A DNA stretch of 50,345 bases from Fusobacterium sp. (GCA_019416865.1 DXWL01000014.1:1-50345); one strand, 5' to 3'; shown: positions 17,024 through 27,104, counted from the stretch's first letter. Notes: generated by a model not told the origin, from the letters alone. Made by a program: numbers and translations.

Positions 17024-18322
17024 CTATACCTCCTCAAAAGATTCAATGTTTCTTGTAATATACATCATTACATAAAGAACGATCATAAGTAAAAGAGTTC
17101 CTGTTATAAGAGCATATTGCTCCATCTTTAAAATAGAATAAAGTACTGCATATATTCCTGATAAAAATGCTAACATTCCAACTCCATATTTATTATTTTT
17201 AGTTACAGCTTTTATATATAATGAATTTGGAATTACTACCATCAGAGCAGCGATTATATAAGCTAAATTAAAACTAAAATATTCTGACATTGAAAGCAGA
17301 ACTAAATAAAACATTGTAAGAGAAAATCCTACTATTCCATATTGAACATAGTGAGTAAATCTTTTGCTTGTTACTTCAAAGATATATACAACAAAAAGAC
17401 TTAACATTATGAACAGCATACTATATTTTACAGCTCTCATAACTTGTCTGTAATGAGTTACCCCTTCATATAGATCCACTCCAATTTTTCCTTCTGTAAT
17501 GTCATAATAGCCATCTGTAAAACTTTGTTTATAATTTCTTACAAAAGAAGACACTTCCCATTCTGCCTTAAATCCATTTTCATCAATTACTTTTACACTT
17601 GGTAAAATTCCATAAAATTTTGGAGCTTTCCAAGAAGAGCTTACTTCAAAATGGTTATTTTTTCCAAAAGGAAGAATATTTATTCCCTCATTACCTCTTA
17701 AACTCAATTTTACAGAAAAATTTATTTTATCTTTTTGATTAAGATTTTGTCTTATAGTTCCTGAAATTCCAGTATTTATTCCGTGCTGTGTAAGTCCTGT
17801 TCCTGATTCAAGATCTATATTTTCTCCTTCAACTATAAATTGTTCAACTTTCATAATAGATTTTGTGTCAGTTATTCCAAGTCCAACACCAATATTATAT
17901 GGAAAAATATTAGCCGGAACAAAATTTCTTATACTTGAAAAACTTCCTTCTAAAATAATATCTCCATTATATACAGTTGTTTTATAAATTCCTCTTTCTC
18001 TTACTTCATCTTTTAGATTAACTTTTACTTTTAAATCATCAGGAAGTATTACTAAATTTTTTACAATTTTTCTTTTAGCTTCTTTTCCTGAATTATCATA
18101 ATATATTTCACTGTCCTCAAAAGGTATTGTAAGGAAAACTCCCGCAATAGTTTGTTTTTTTCCCCATTCATTTCCAATCTCTTCTACCATATTATTATAT
18201 GAATAATCTCTGTCGTCTATTATTCTATTAATAAAAAACATTGGTATTTGAAGAAGAATAGCGAGAACAAAAAGAAAACCTATTTTTTTTATAAGAGAAT
18301 TATTATCTTTTAAACTAATCAT
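17024..18322 (-). CDS. creD: CreD-family inner membrane protein
   Basis: The 432-residue protein has the CreD layout: an N-terminal membrane helix (about 10-30) with GFLFVLAILLQIPMFFI, a large extracytoplasmic domain carrying GIYKTTVYNGDI and SSWKAPKFYGILPSV, and about six membrane helices in the C-terminal third. In E. coli creD (cet) is a CreBC target whose increased expression gives colicin E2 tolerance. There is no creBC pair here. The ATG at 18322 (TAGGAGTG upstream) is preferred over 18349. It overlaps the preceding gene's end by its ribosome site only. Confidence 0.85.
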   Translation of the reverse strand: MISLKDNNSLIKKIGFLFVLAILLQIPMFFINRIIDDRDYSYNNMVEEIGNEWGKKQTIAGVFLTIPFEDSEIYYDNSGKEAKRKIVKNLVILPDDLKVKVNLKDEVRERGIYKTTVYNGDIILEGSFSSIRNFVPANIFPYNIGVGLGITDTKSIMKVEQFIVEGENIDLESGTGLTQHGINTGISGTIRQNLNQKDKINFSVKLSLRGNEGINILPFGKNNHFEVSSSWKAPKFYGILPSVKVIDENGFKAEWEVSSFVRNYKQSFTDGYYDITEGKIGVDLYEGVTHYRQVMRAVKYSMLFIMLSLFVVYIFEVTSKRFTHYVQYGIVGFSLTMFYLVLLSMSEYFSFNLAYIIAALMVVIPNSLYIKAVTKNNKYGVGMLAFLSGIYAVLYSILKMEQYALITGTLLLMIVLYVMMYITRNIESFEEV

Positions 18323-18332
18323 AATATCACTC

Positions 18333-19670
18333 CTAAAAATTTTCGGCAAAATCTACTCTTAAATTTATACTTTTAAGTAATTTTTTAATTTCATTAAAAT
18401 CTTCATATGAAATTAAAAATACAGCATAAGAATCAGAGTTTAAATCAAAACCTGCCAGTAGAATATTTTTATTTTTAAAGTTTTCATTAAAGTTTTTACT
18501 CCAAGTAATTATATCTTCATCTTCATCAAAATTAATATCTTCTAAACTGTATTTTTTATTATCTGAAATTTTTTCAAGCAGATTTTCAAGTATTTTAAAA
18601 TCATCTAATTCACATTTCCAATCTAAGAAATATAAATATCCATTTTTTTCTAAAATAAGAGATAATATATAAAACTTGATAAATCTTATTTCTTCAACAG
18701 AGCTGCTTTCAATATCATCATTATCAAAAAGAAGTATATTATTTTCTAATGTATATTTTTTAATATTACTAAAAGCTTCTTTTAGTTGAGATATAACTCC
18801 GTTATCTCCCCTTGATATAATATTTCCCAGCTCTGTAAAAAGATTATTATCTATATTCTCATTTATAGAATAATCAGATTTTTTCTCTTTTGGTTTTACA
18901 ACATATGAATTTATGATTTTATTGTTTTTTAAAATAAAAAAATAAATTTTATCATTATCATAATCAGCATAATTAGAAATTTTAATATTTTTATCTGCAC
19001 TTAAAAAATTGCTATTTTTGATTTCCTCTAAAGAAATTTTTTCATCTAATAAAATTTCTTTTAAATCTTCTTTTTTTATTTCTTTCATATAAAAATTGCT
19101 GGATGGAATATTTTCCACGACTTGAAAAATAATAAAAGTGTCTGTATCATTTGTTACTTTTTCCCAACAATATAAATCATCATTTGTTGTCATATACACA
19201 GGTGGATTTTCTAAACACAGATCCTCTTTTTTAATTCCGGCATTCCAAACTCCTTGATTTTCTGTCCAAAATATTAAAAAATTATCTGTTTTTTTTAAGT
19301 TTGTTTCTATTTCATTATTAGAAAATTCACCATTTTCCAAATTTTCTCTCAGCCAAGTATAAGAAAATCCAATCTCTTCCAGATTTAAAATTTCACTGAA
19401 ACAGTTATTGATATCTAAATCTCCACATTCGTGATAATATTCTCTTAAAGTATTAGGTAAAGTTATCCCCAATCTTTTTTCTGTATTTTCAATATCATTC
19501 CAACTTATTTTATATTTATTTTTGCTGATAAAAAATTCTTTAAAATATGTTATCTCTGTTTCAGTAGGATTTTTTGAAAAACTATAAATATCTTTTTCCT
19601 TTATTCTGTTTATTTTTCCTCTGTATAAAAATTTTACTGTTTCTTCTGCAGAAATATTGTATTTTTTCAT
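18333..19670 (-). CDS. SMI1/KNR4 (SUKH) family protein with C-terminal extension
   Basis: The 445-residue protein has a SUKH domain at about residues 58-190: IENTEKRLGITLPNTLREYY opens it, a WFTENQGVWNAG-like strand (FWTENQGVWNAG) lies in the centre, and DLYCWEKVTNDTDTFI follows. SUKH proteins are classic immunity factors of polymorphic toxins. The C-terminal 170 residues, with YLYFLDWKCELDDF and DLNSDSYAVFLISYEDF, resemble DUF6630-type domains; this is less certain. Very acidic. The ATG follows GGAGTATAT. No membrane segment. Confidence 0.7.
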   Translation of the reverse strand: MKKYNISAEETVKFLYRGKINRIKEKDIYSFSKNPTETEITYFKEFFISKNKYKISWNDIENTEKRLGITLPNTLREYYHECGDLDINNCFSEILNLEEIGFSYTWLRENLENGEFSNNEIETNLKKTDNFLIFWTENQGVWNAGIKKEDLCLENPPVYMTTNDDLYCWEKVTNDTDTFIIFQVVENIPSSNFYMKEIKKEDLKEILLDEKISLEEIKNSNFLSADKNIKISNYADYDNDKIYFFILKNNKIINSYVVKPKEKKSDYSINENIDNNLFTELGNIISRGDNGVISQLKEAFSNIKKYTLENNILLFDNDDIESSSVEEIRFIKFYILSLILEKNGYLYFLDWKCELDDFKILENLLEKISDNKKYSLEDINFDEDEDIITWSKNFNENFKNKNILLAGFDLNSDSYAVFLISYEDFNEIKKLLKSINLRVDFAENF

Positions 19671-19682
19671 AATATACTCCGT

Positions 19683-20642
19683 TTATTCAGCCATAATAAG
19701 CATTTCAAGAATTTCTGTATATCCTTTTTCACTTGCATAATATTCAGGAGATTTTCCATTATTATCTGTTATTTTTGTATCAGCACCATGATTGATAAGT
19801 TCTAAAACATTATCTTTTTTTCCAAATAAAATTGCTGTTATAAGTGGAGTTTCTCCATTTTTATTTCTTATATTTGCATTTCCCCCATTTTCCAATAAAA
19901 TTTTACAAATATTTTGATTATTTTTTTTGGCACTGAAATGAAGAGGGGATTCTCCATTGTTTGCTGTCAAATTGACATCAGCGTTATTTTCAATCAATAG
20001 TTCTACAATATATTGATTTTCATTTTTTATTGCCAAAATAAGAGGAGTTTCTCCCTTATCATTCATATTATTTATTTCAGAGGAAGAAGACTTTAAAAGA
20101 GTTTTTAACACTTCACTTTGATTGTTATAACAAGCTTGATGTAAAGGTGTATTTCCAAAATTATCCTTTTCCCCTGATGACAAAAAATTTACAAGTTCTT
20201 TCAATCCATTTGTAGCAGCATAATCTATTGGCAGATGTCCGTCATTATCTTTTAAAGTTGTATCGGCTCCAAGTTCTATACATTTAAAAGCAGCTTCACT
20301 TTTATTCTGCATAATAGCATATATAATCGGAGCTCTTCCTTTAAAATCAAGAGCATTTATATCTCCGCCATTTCTTACCAATAGCTCTAAGATATCTTTA
20401 TTCCCTTTCATAGCTCCTTGATGAAGAGGGGTTATGCTGTTGTTATCTCCTAAATTAACATCAGCTCCAGCTTCTATTAAAAGTTTTACAATCTCTTTGT
20501 CCCCTTCTCCACAACTGTAAAAAAGTCCTGTTCTTCCCATATCATCTCTTTCATTTATATCTATTTTTTTTGAATTTAAAAATAGTTTTATAACAGATTT
20601 CTGTCTATTTTTACAAGCTATTATAAATGAATTTGCTCCCAT
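19683..20642 (-). CDS. Ankyrin-repeat protein
   Basis: The 319-residue protein is almost entirely ankyrin repeats, about nine units of 33 residues. Examples are GADVNLGDNNSITPLHQGA, GETPLILAIKNENQYIVELL and GESPLHFSAKKNNQNICKIL. It has no signal peptide or catalytic domain. Ankyrin proteins bind other proteins, and members occur in immunity clusters, where direct toxin binding is plausible but unproven. It starts four bases before the next ankyrin gene's end and is read in the same operon. The ribosome site is AGGAGG. Confidence 0.88.
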   Translation of the reverse strand: MGANSFIIACKNRQKSVIKLFLNSKKIDINERDDMGRTGLFYSCGEGDKEIVKLLIEAGADVNLGDNNSITPLHQGAMKGNKDILELLVRNGGDINALDFKGRAPIIYAIMQNKSEAAFKCIELGADTTLKDNDGHLPIDYAATNGLKELVNFLSSGEKDNFGNTPLHQACYNNQSEVLKTLLKSSSSEINNMNDKGETPLILAIKNENQYIVELLIENNADVNLTANNGESPLHFSAKKNNQNICKILLENGGNANIRNKNGETPLITAILFGKKDNVLELINHGADTKITDNNGKSPEYYASEKGYTEILEMLIMAE

Positions 20643-20646
20643 AAAT

Positions 20647-22131
20647 CTAACCTCCTATATTCATAAGGTATTGTGCCAATTTTTCTTTTTTCATTTTTAA
20701 AGCTATATCCAGAGCAGTTTCTCCTTTATTATTTGTAATAGAGGTATCCACATTATAATTTTCTAAAACTTCCAAAGCTTCTATTCCCTCTTCCTCTCTC
20801 CAAATATTAGGAAGCTGCATAAGAGGAGTTTCTCCCTCTATATTTTTACTGTTGGGATCAGCTCCACTTTCCATTAAAAGCTCTGTCATATCATAAATTT
20901 TATCTCCACCATTTTTAAATAATTTGTGAAGAGGAGTATTTCCATTTTTATCTCCTATATTTACATCTGCCCCTCTGTCTATTAATTTTTCAAAAATAAC
21001 AAACTCAGCTTTCTCTTCCTCAACCCAGTTAAATCTGTTTGAAATACTGCATAATAGATTAATTGGTGTATTATATTCATTATCTACATAACTGTTTAAA
21101 AAATTTTCATCTCTCAAATAATATTTTGTTATATCTTGAAAATTTTCTTTTGTTTTTTTCCCTTTAATATTTATTCCTGTATTTATCATAGTTTTTGCAA
21201 AATGATAAAAACTGCTCAGTCCATTTTCTCCATCTCTTTCACAAACATCTGCTCCGTTTTCTATAAGAATTTTTACAATATCTCTGTGCAGATGTTTTGA
21301 AGCTATAGCAAGGGGAGAGAGTTTTTTAAGCTCTCCCATATTTCCCTCATAAATTTCATTTAAATCACTTTTTCTTGATATATATTCTTTTACTATATCT
21401 TCATATCCAAACCAACAAGCTTCATGCAGACCGATTCCAAAAGTTTTATCATTTTCATCTATTCCTTTTAATAATGCACAGGCTCTTTTATTTTTCGTTT
21501 CAAAAGCTAAATCATAAGCAAGTTTTTCTATCGCTGTTTTTGTATCAACATCTATTCCAGAATTTAAAATTGCTTTTATAGTTCTTAGATATGGCTCTTC
21601 CTGTTTTTTGTATTCTTCTTCATTTTTTAAATAATAATCTATTCTATGAAGAGAGGCACAGGCAATATGCAGAACATTCCAACCATTTGATAAAATTGGT
21701 TTGTCATATTTAATTCCCAACTCATTCATTATTTCAAAGATTGTATATTTTTGATAATCGGCACATTTATGATAAAATATTTCTCCTGATTCATCTCTTT
21801 TATTTATATTTCCCCCATTTTCTGTGAGAATTTTTATTATTTTTTTTATATCTTCATATTTTTCTTCAGGATTTTTTATATCATTCAGCATAAAGAAAGG
21901 TGTTTGTCCATATTTATTAGCTTTAAAAATTCTTGTTTTTCCTTGAAGTTTTGCCATCATAAAAAAATATTCAAAAATTTCACTATCAGCAAATTTTGCA
22001 GTAATATGAAAAACTGTATTTCCATAAGAATCTTCATCATCTGGCTGATATTTTTCATACTCTTTTTTTCTTTCTTCAAAAGGTAAGTTTTTTCTGTAAA
22101 GTTCCTGTAAAGAATATACATCAATTTCCAT
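20647..22131 (-). CDS. Ankyrin-repeat protein
   Basis: The 494-residue protein has ankyrin repeats through most of its length, some degenerate. Clear units are YGNTVFHITAKFADSEIF (near 37), GADVCERDGENGLSSF and GNTPLHKLFKNGGDKIYDM in the C-terminal third. It is longer and more diverged than the adjacent 319-residue ankyrin protein, so the two are not a recent tandem copy. Its start codon overlaps the stop of the DUF1266 gene as TAATG, which implies coupled translation. Confidence 0.85.
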   Translation of the reverse strand: MEIDVYSLQELYRKNLPFEERKKEYEKYQPDDEDSYGNTVFHITAKFADSEIFEYFFMMAKLQGKTRIFKANKYGQTPFFMLNDIKNPEEKYEDIKKIIKILTENGGNINKRDESGEIFYHKCADYQKYTIFEIMNELGIKYDKPILSNGWNVLHIACASLHRIDYYLKNEEEYKKQEEPYLRTIKAILNSGIDVDTKTAIEKLAYDLAFETKNKRACALLKGIDENDKTFGIGLHEACWFGYEDIVKEYISRKSDLNEIYEGNMGELKKLSPLAIASKHLHRDIVKILIENGADVCERDGENGLSSFYHFAKTMINTGINIKGKKTKENFQDITKYYLRDENFLNSYVDNEYNTPINLLCSISNRFNWVEEEKAEFVIFEKLIDRGADVNIGDKNGNTPLHKLFKNGGDKIYDMTELLMESGADPNSKNIEGETPLMQLPNIWREEEGIEALEVLENYNVDTSITNNKGETALDIALKMKKEKLAQYLMNIGG

Positions 22132-23333
22132 TATAACACCTCTTCAATCCAAGGATTTCTCAACCACTCTCCATCTTCTTCCTCACCTGTTTCAGTCAAA
22201 AGTCCTTCCAGTGCTTCTACTGTTTCATAATAACGGCTGTATGTTTCTGATGGATCTTTTCTATAAGTCCAGAATAATCCTCCTACAATATATGATATTC
22301 CAAATTCTTTCCAAGAATTGAAAGTACCAATCATAACACTTGCTATTTTATCCAAAATTTCCCAAGCTTCCTCTTCATTTATATAGTTCATAAAATATGA
22401 CCAACGAACTATTGCAGCAGCTCTTCCATAGTCCCAACCAAGCATAATATTTTCTGGAAGTTTGTCTTTGAAATATTTTGTAAACTCAAATCCATTTTTT
22501 GCAATTTCAATCTCTTCTTCATCCATATCTTTGTCTATAAGTTCATCAACAGTATCTGCATTTGCATAATCTAAATATTCGTCTGTATGTCCTTCATTCA
22601 ACAGCCATGCAACAGTATTATAAACATCATCTTTATTTTCTATTCCCCAAAATTCAGTAAGAATATAATTTATTCTCTCATGGAAAAATTCATTGTGTTC
22701 CTCCACATCTAAAGTATCATTATCATGTCCGTTGATATAAGATAAAATTCCTGAAAGCATAATTTCAAATTTTTCTATGTATTCGTCGCCATTTTTTACT
22801 TTTATTTTATTTCCTTCAGGAAGTGAATCATACATATTTTGAATTAATGTTCCTATACCTTCCAAAGAAACTTCTTCTTCTCCCAAGCCATTCCACATAT
22901 TCATTTGATTTTCATAATAATTCTGCATATCTTCTGGTGTTAATTTTGTAAAATCTTCTATTCCAGTCATTGCTTGAAATTGTTTCATCTGTTCAGATAT
23001 AATATCTTGAAGGTTTGTATTTCCTGAAGAAAACATTTCATTCATAGCATTTGTTACTTCTGCAGCTTGAGCTTCTATTGCATTAGTTCCATTTTTAACA
23101 GCTTCTTCTTTAGCTTCCTGCATTTTTTTCATTATTGTGGCTGTATCTACTCCAGGAACTGCATTTTGAATTGCTTCTATATCTATATTATTTTCTAAAT
23201 CAGCCATAGAATTTTCAAGAGCTTGTTTCATTAAATCTCCCATATTTTCAAAATTTTCTCCATAAACATCTTTCATATGTTGTTTCATCAATTTTTCCAT
23301 TTCCTCTTGAGCTTTTTTTACTTCATTAGACAT
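22131..23333 (-). CDS. DUF1266-domain protein
   Basis: The 400-residue protein has a helical acidic N-terminal half with coiled-coil character (about 1-120). A DUF1266 domain follows at about 220-385: LPENIMLGWDYGRAAAIVRW, INEEEAWEILDKIA, then SWKEFGISYIVGGLFW. DUF1266 is a helical domain recorded near toxin-immunity and stress genes, function unknown. The ATG follows AGGAGGTAAA. The stop overlaps the next gene's start. Confidence 0.78.
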   Translation of the reverse strand: MSNEVKKAQEEMEKLMKQHMKDVYGENFENMGDLMKQALENSMADLENNIDIEAIQNAVPGVDTATIMKKMQEAKEEAVKNGTNAIEAQAAEVTNAMNEMFSSGNTNLQDIISEQMKQFQAMTGIEDFTKLTPEDMQNYYENQMNMWNGLGEEEVSLEGIGTLIQNMYDSLPEGNKIKVKNGDEYIEKFEIMLSGILSYINGHDNDTLDVEEHNEFFHERINYILTEFWGIENKDDVYNTVAWLLNEGHTDEYLDYANADTVDELIDKDMDEEEIEIAKNGFEFTKYFKDKLPENIMLGWDYGRAAAIVRWSYFMNYINEEEAWEILDKIASVMIGTFNSWKEFGISYIVGGLFWTYRKDPSETYSRYYETVEALEGLLTETGEEEDGEWLRNPWIEEVL

Positions 23334-23350
23334 AACTTTTACCTCCTGAA

Positions 23351-23533
23351 TTAAAAATTTTTAAAATAGTTATAAAGGCAGATAAGCCCTAAGCCTATTA
23401 TTACTGATATAAAAATAATAAATGTAAATTTTAAATTATATTTCAGTTGTTTAAAAATAAAAACTGTACAACCAATTATCATATAAACAACTATTGCCCC
23501 ACATACAAGAGCCACTATATCAAAATTTTTCAT
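23351..23533 (-). CDS. Small two-helix membrane protein
   Basis: The 60-residue protein consists of two hydrophobic helices, about residues 7-28 and 36-56, joined by a short basic loop (KQLKYNLK). I do not recognise a family. It is encoded between two immunity-like genes with 17- and 22-base spacers, and a GGAAACAGTGATC ribosome region precedes the ATG. Small two-helix proteins are common among immunity factors against membrane-acting toxins, but here that is inference only. Confidence 0.55.
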   Translation of the reverse strand: MKNFDIVALVCGAIVVYMIIGCTVFIFKQLKYNLKFTFIIFISVIIGLGLICLYNYFKNF

Positions 23534-23555
23534 ATGATCACTGTTTCCTTACAAA

Positions 23556-24659
23556 TTAAGTTTGCTGATGAAACATAGTAATTATTCTACAGTCAGGACA
23601 TATCTCTATATATAGAGTTCCCTCTGCACTGTCCATTATAGTATCCCAATGGATTTGAGCAAGATATTTCATTTTCTTTCCGCATTCTGGACACTCTCTA
23701 TATTCCCAATCTTGTATCCAATTAGCAAATCCTCCGATTGTGTTTATATCATCTGTAAATGTACCATAAAACAGTGGTTTTTCTGTGTCAGAAAGAACAA
23801 ATCTGTTATTTACCATCTCATCTATTATATCTTCTCTAAAATAATTTTCCTCTTCTCCATCATATTCTAAAATTTCATTTGTTCCGTCAAGATTAAATCT
23901 ATTTGAAATTCCCTCACTTAAAGTTACACAGTTAGGACAACAACTTGCAGTAATAATTCCGTCTAAACCTAAAAATGAAAATTTTTCATCTCTTCCGTCC
24001 AGCACTAAAATATCTATTATCTCTCCGCCACAGTGTGGACATTTTTCTCCTCTTTTTCTAGCAATGAGAGTTCCATTTTCATCTTTTTTATCTCCTTTTT
24101 CAAAAGAGAAACACTTATCATAATTAAGTTTTATACGGTTATTATCACTATCAAAAGTCCAACCACCCTCTTCAGCATAAATATCTGAATCTACATATAA
24201 TTTTTTTCTCCAAGACCTAGGATTTATTTTTAATTCATATAAAGTATCTTGTGATTTTTTATCTCCTAGCATTGCAAGACATCGTAAAAGTGAACCGCCC
24301 TCACTAGCAGATTTTGTATTCAGAATTTTTTCTATTAATCTATCTCTTACTTCATCACTTGCTTTATAATATAATTCACTTGGATAAAAAATCTCTCTTT
24401 CACAAGCTGTTTTAGAAAACTCTTTAACATATATTCCCTTTGTCATCAGATCTTGAAAAATTTCATACTCATCAGTTTCATAAAAATTATCTTCCGTTGA
24501 AACTTTTAATTTTTCTATCACTTGATTTATTTTTTCTTCTATCTCTTTATCAGTCCAATTATCAACTTCTTCTCTATGTTTCTTAGCTCTGCATCTCCAA
24601 CATAAACCTTCAAATCCTAAAGGTGTTCCACATTCTTGGCATTTATATTTTAAACTCAT
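23556..24659 (-). CDS. Zinc-ribbon protein with DUF1963-like C-terminal region
   Basis: The 367-residue protein has three cysteine clusters. An N-terminal zinc ribbon (CQECGTPLGFEGLCWRC, residues 7-23) is followed by a central one (CPHCGGEI ... CCPNC) and a C-terminal one (CPECGKKMKYLAQ ... ICPDC). The segment IGGFANWIQDWEYRECPECG resembles the GGxxxWxQ...CPxCG block of some DUF1963 proteins. It may be a structural metal protein that binds a toxin or ligand; no catalytic motif is visible. The ribosome site is AAGGAGGTC. Confidence 0.55.
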   Translation of the reverse strand: MSLKYKCQECGTPLGFEGLCWRCRAKKHREEVDNWTDKEIEEKINQVIEKLKVSTEDNFYETDEYEIFQDLMTKGIYVKEFSKTACEREIFYPSELYYKASDEVRDRLIEKILNTKSASEGGSLLRCLAMLGDKKSQDTLYELKINPRSWRKKLYVDSDIYAEEGGWTFDSDNNRIKLNYDKCFSFEKGDKKDENGTLIARKRGEKCPHCGGEIIDILVLDGRDEKFSFLGLDGIITASCCPNCVTLSEGISNRFNLDGTNEILEYDGEEENYFREDIIDEMVNNRFVLSDTEKPLFYGTFTDDINTIGGFANWIQDWEYRECPECGKKMKYLAQIHWDTIMDSAEGTLYIEICPDCRIITMFHQQT

Positions 24660-24669
24660 ACTGACCTCC

Positions 24670-24942
24670 TTATTTTTTCAGCCATAAAGATAAAGAAAAA
24701 ATCATTATAATTGCTCCAAATAATCCTGTAAAAAATCTAAATCCACCTTCTCCAAAAATTTCATAAACAGTTCTCATAAACCTTTTTGAGCCTGTAGGAT
24801 CACAAATCCAACTCCATTTAAAAATAGCTCCAAAGAAAAATAATCCTCCTCCAATTACTCCTACAAGATATGGATATCTTCTTAAATAAGGGTCTATTTT
24901 TTCCATAAATTTTATGTATAAATCACTAATCGGATTAGTCAT
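24670..24942 (-). CDS. Imm17-like membrane protein (putative immunity)
   Basis: The protein is 90 residues from the ATG at 24942, where GAGGTG serves as ribosome site; a GTG nine bases earlier is within that site. Two membrane helices flank a WSWICDPTGSKRFMRTVYEIFG loop: RYPYLVGVIGGGLFFFGAIF and RFFTGLFGAIIMIFSLSLW. The layout and the YLVG-GG-GAIF-W pattern match Immunity protein 17. Members are predicted to protect against toxins at the membrane. Assignment is by pattern, not alignment. Confidence 0.6.
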   Translation of the reverse strand: MTNPISDLYIKFMEKIDPYLRRYPYLVGVIGGGLFFFGAIFKWSWICDPTGSKRFMRTVYEIFGEGGFRFFTGLFGAIIMIFSLSLWLKK

Positions 24943-24960
24943 TTCTATCACCTCATAATC

Positions 24961-25458
24961 TTAACTTTCCCAAGTAATATCCACTATTTCTCCGTTTTTA
25001 TCAGTAACTATAACTAAAATTTCATCACTTATCTCATCATCAAGGATATAATCCCAAATAGCATAATATTCCTCACCATTTATATTTTCATATTCAGGAT
25101 AAATTCCTATTCTATTAAGTTTTAATGCTGAAAGAATTTGTCTGTCTATAGGTAAGTTTTTATCGCAATTATCTAATGTTCCATTTTCTTCAATACTTTC
25201 TATTAATTCTTCAGAGTGAAAATCAACCCATTCTTTAGTTACACCATCATTTTCAAAATCTTTTATAATCTCTTTATCAATTTTTTCTTTGAATGTTTCT
25301 AATTTAGAAATATATTCTTCATATTCTTTTACCCAAGTATTTTCTCCAAGAACTGCATCAGTATTTATATCAAGTTGTATTTTTCTATTTTGAAATTCTA
25401 TTGTAGTTTCAAGGTAATCAGTGTTAAAATCTATATTTTTAAAATATTTTATATCCAT
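24961..25458 (-). CDS. DUF2004-like protein
   Basis: The 165-residue acidic protein has an N-terminal strand region (LETTIEFQNRKIQLDIN), a helical middle and a C-terminal beta region, YAIWDYILDDEISDEILVIV, then DKNGEIVDITWES. That ending is typical of DUF2004. Soluble, no cysteines in motifs. DUF2004 proteins are found among putative immunity genes; no function is known. The ATG follows AGGAGGAAT. Confidence 0.6.
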   Translation of the reverse strand: MDIKYFKNIDFNTDYLETTIEFQNRKIQLDINTDAVLGENTWVKEYEEYISKLETFKEKIDKEIIKDFENDGVTKEWVDFHSEELIESIEENGTLDNCDKNLPIDRQILSALKLNRIGIYPEYENINGEEYYAIWDYILDDEISDEILVIVTDKNGEIVDITWES

Positions 25459-25472
25459 AATTCCTCCTATTC

Positions 25473-25949
25473 TTATACTTCTCTTTTCTTATAGCTTTCA
25501 ATTTTTCTTTTTGGAAGTTTTGATCCAATATTATTTAAAATCTCCCAAAAGTTTCTATAATCTTTTGAGGATATAATATAGTTTTTATTTTCTGACATTA
25601 TTTTTATTCTGTAATAATAGATCCAAAGTTTTGGTATATGCTCACTCTTTATAAAATCAATTTTTTGTATATCTTTTTTCTGTATTCTTATCTCTCTTCT
25701 CAAAATAGGATAAAAAAATATCAATTCATAATGGGTAATTTTAAGAGTTTTATAGAAAATAAAATCCCTTATAAATATAAATCCATAAAAAACTCCTAAT
25801 GAAATTGTAAAAATAGTATAACTATTTTTTGAAAAGGAAACTCCTGTTTTTAGTCCAAAATAAACTATAAAGCAGGAAAATCCTATAAAAAAACTATCTA
25901 CTATTTTAGATAAAATATTTATTTTGCTTTTTATCTTATAGTTGTCCAT
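25473..25949 (-). CDS. Membrane protein with PH-like cytoplasmic region
   Basis: The 158-residue protein has two N-terminal membrane helices (about 17-33 and 44-66), followed by a basic soluble domain. The pattern YPILRREIRIQKKDIQKIDF looks like the first strands of a bacterial PH domain (bPH-like). No family is certain. It lies 9-15 bases from both neighbours, with a TAGGAGAG ribosome site. Candidate membrane-anchored immunity protein by context. Confidence 0.5.
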   Translation of the reverse strand: MDNYKIKSKINILSKIVDSFFIGFSCFIVYFGLKTGVSFSKNSYTIFTISLGVFYGFIFIRDFIFYKTLKITHYELIFFYPILRREIRIQKKDIQKIDFIKSEHIPKLWIYYYRIKIMSENKNYIISSKDYRNFWEILNNIGSKLPKRKIESYKKREV

Positions 25950-25958
25950 AAAACTCTC

Positions 25959-27086
25959 CTAGTTTTTATAATTCTCCAATTCTTTTAACCAAGTATTATA
26001 AACATCATCTATAACAGCTTTCATATCTTGATAATATTTTTCATCAAAAGTTAAATATAAATAAGCCTCTCTTTTTAATTCAGGAGAATAATATTTCTCC
26101 TCTCCAAAGATTCTTTTAGCATATTTATCTATATCTTGTGGATAAAAATCTCCATCATCAAAATCATAATCATAATAATGTCTTATAAACTCTTTTCCTA
26201 TATCATTAAAGAAAGATTTTCTTAAATCTCCTTTTAATCTAAATTTTACAAATTCTCTTAAATCAATAAAATCTTGAGAAGTGTATTTTTCAAGCTCTTT
26301 ACCATAAGCTTTTAAGAAATTATCACTTAGAAAATTATTCTCCATAGCCCAACGAAGAAAAACAGCCAAGTGATTATATATATTTATCTCATCAACCTCT
26401 ATTCCTTTAGAATAGTAATCTCCTAAATGCCATTCTGCTGAATCCATAATATCATCTTGCATTTCTTTTTCTTCCTCACTGTATTCAAGAACTTTTTCCC
26501 TATTCATATTTACTACAAAACTTATTTTTTTCTCAACATCTAGTAATAATAAATTTTTCATTCCATTTTTTAAAGCAAAAGTATATTCCTCATCATATAA
26601 AGGAACTATTTGATAAAATTGTAAATCTCTATTTTCAAGTTTTAAAAGTCCAGAGTTTTCTTCTTTCATTTCTGGATATAATATAGCTACTGCACTTAAA
26701 TTAGTTTTAGAACTAAAAGACTCAAAATTATTTTCTAAATGTCCCCATTCATATGCGAAAAAGTAAGTAAATGGAATATATGTTAATTGTATTAATTCAT
26801 CTATTGCCCAAGTATAATTTTTGTCATCAAAATTCCAGTCAGGAGGGAAAGAAATCATAAGCTCTGCAAAACTTGAAAAATTTTCATTATTTTGGTTATA
26901 CATCTTATGTTCTCCCATTCCAAGAGTGATAAGAGTGTAGTATGGTTTTTCTTTTGTAGGATTTATTTGAGCTATATCTAGATAAAAATTCTTAAAGCCA
27001 ACATCTTGATATATTTTTTCTATTCTTCCAAAATTTTCCTCTATAAATTTTATAATTTCTATTCTTTCATTTTGAGTATATTCCAT
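25959..27086 (-). CDS. Suppressor-of-fused-like domain protein
   Basis: The 375-residue protein has an N-terminal SUFU-like domain (about 25-180): YYTLITLGMGEHKM, FAELMISFPPDWNF and QFYQIVPLYDEE appear in the expected order. The SUFU superfamily is a recognised class of bacterial immunity proteins. The C-terminal part contains YNHLAVFLRWAMENNFLSDN, a helical domain seen attached to other immunity-like proteins. Very acidic, soluble. The ATG follows GAGGAGGAG, downstream of a long hairpin. Confidence 0.75.
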   Translation of the reverse strand: MEYTQNERIEIIKFIEENFGRIEKIYQDVGFKNFYLDIAQINPTKEKPYYTLITLGMGEHKMYNQNNENFSSFAELMISFPPDWNFDDKNYTWAIDELIQLTYIPFTYFFAYEWGHLENNFESFSSKTNLSAVAILYPEMKEENSGLLKLENRDLQFYQIVPLYDEEYTFALKNGMKNLLLLDVEKKISFVVNMNREKVLEYSEEEKEMQDDIMDSAEWHLGDYYSKGIEVDEINIYNHLAVFLRWAMENNFLSDNFLKAYGKELEKYTSQDFIDLREFVKFRLKGDLRKSFFNDIGKEFIRHYYDYDFDDGDFYPQDIDKYAKRIFGEEKYYSPELKREAYLYLTFDEKYYQDMKAVIDDVYNTWLKELENYKN

Positions 27087-27104
27087 AAAAATCTCCTCCT
27101 CTAT

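Noticed and set aside
17024..18322. A CreBC two-component regulon
   Set aside because: No sensor kinase or response regulator is encoded anywhere in the window; only the CreD and CbrC homologues are present.
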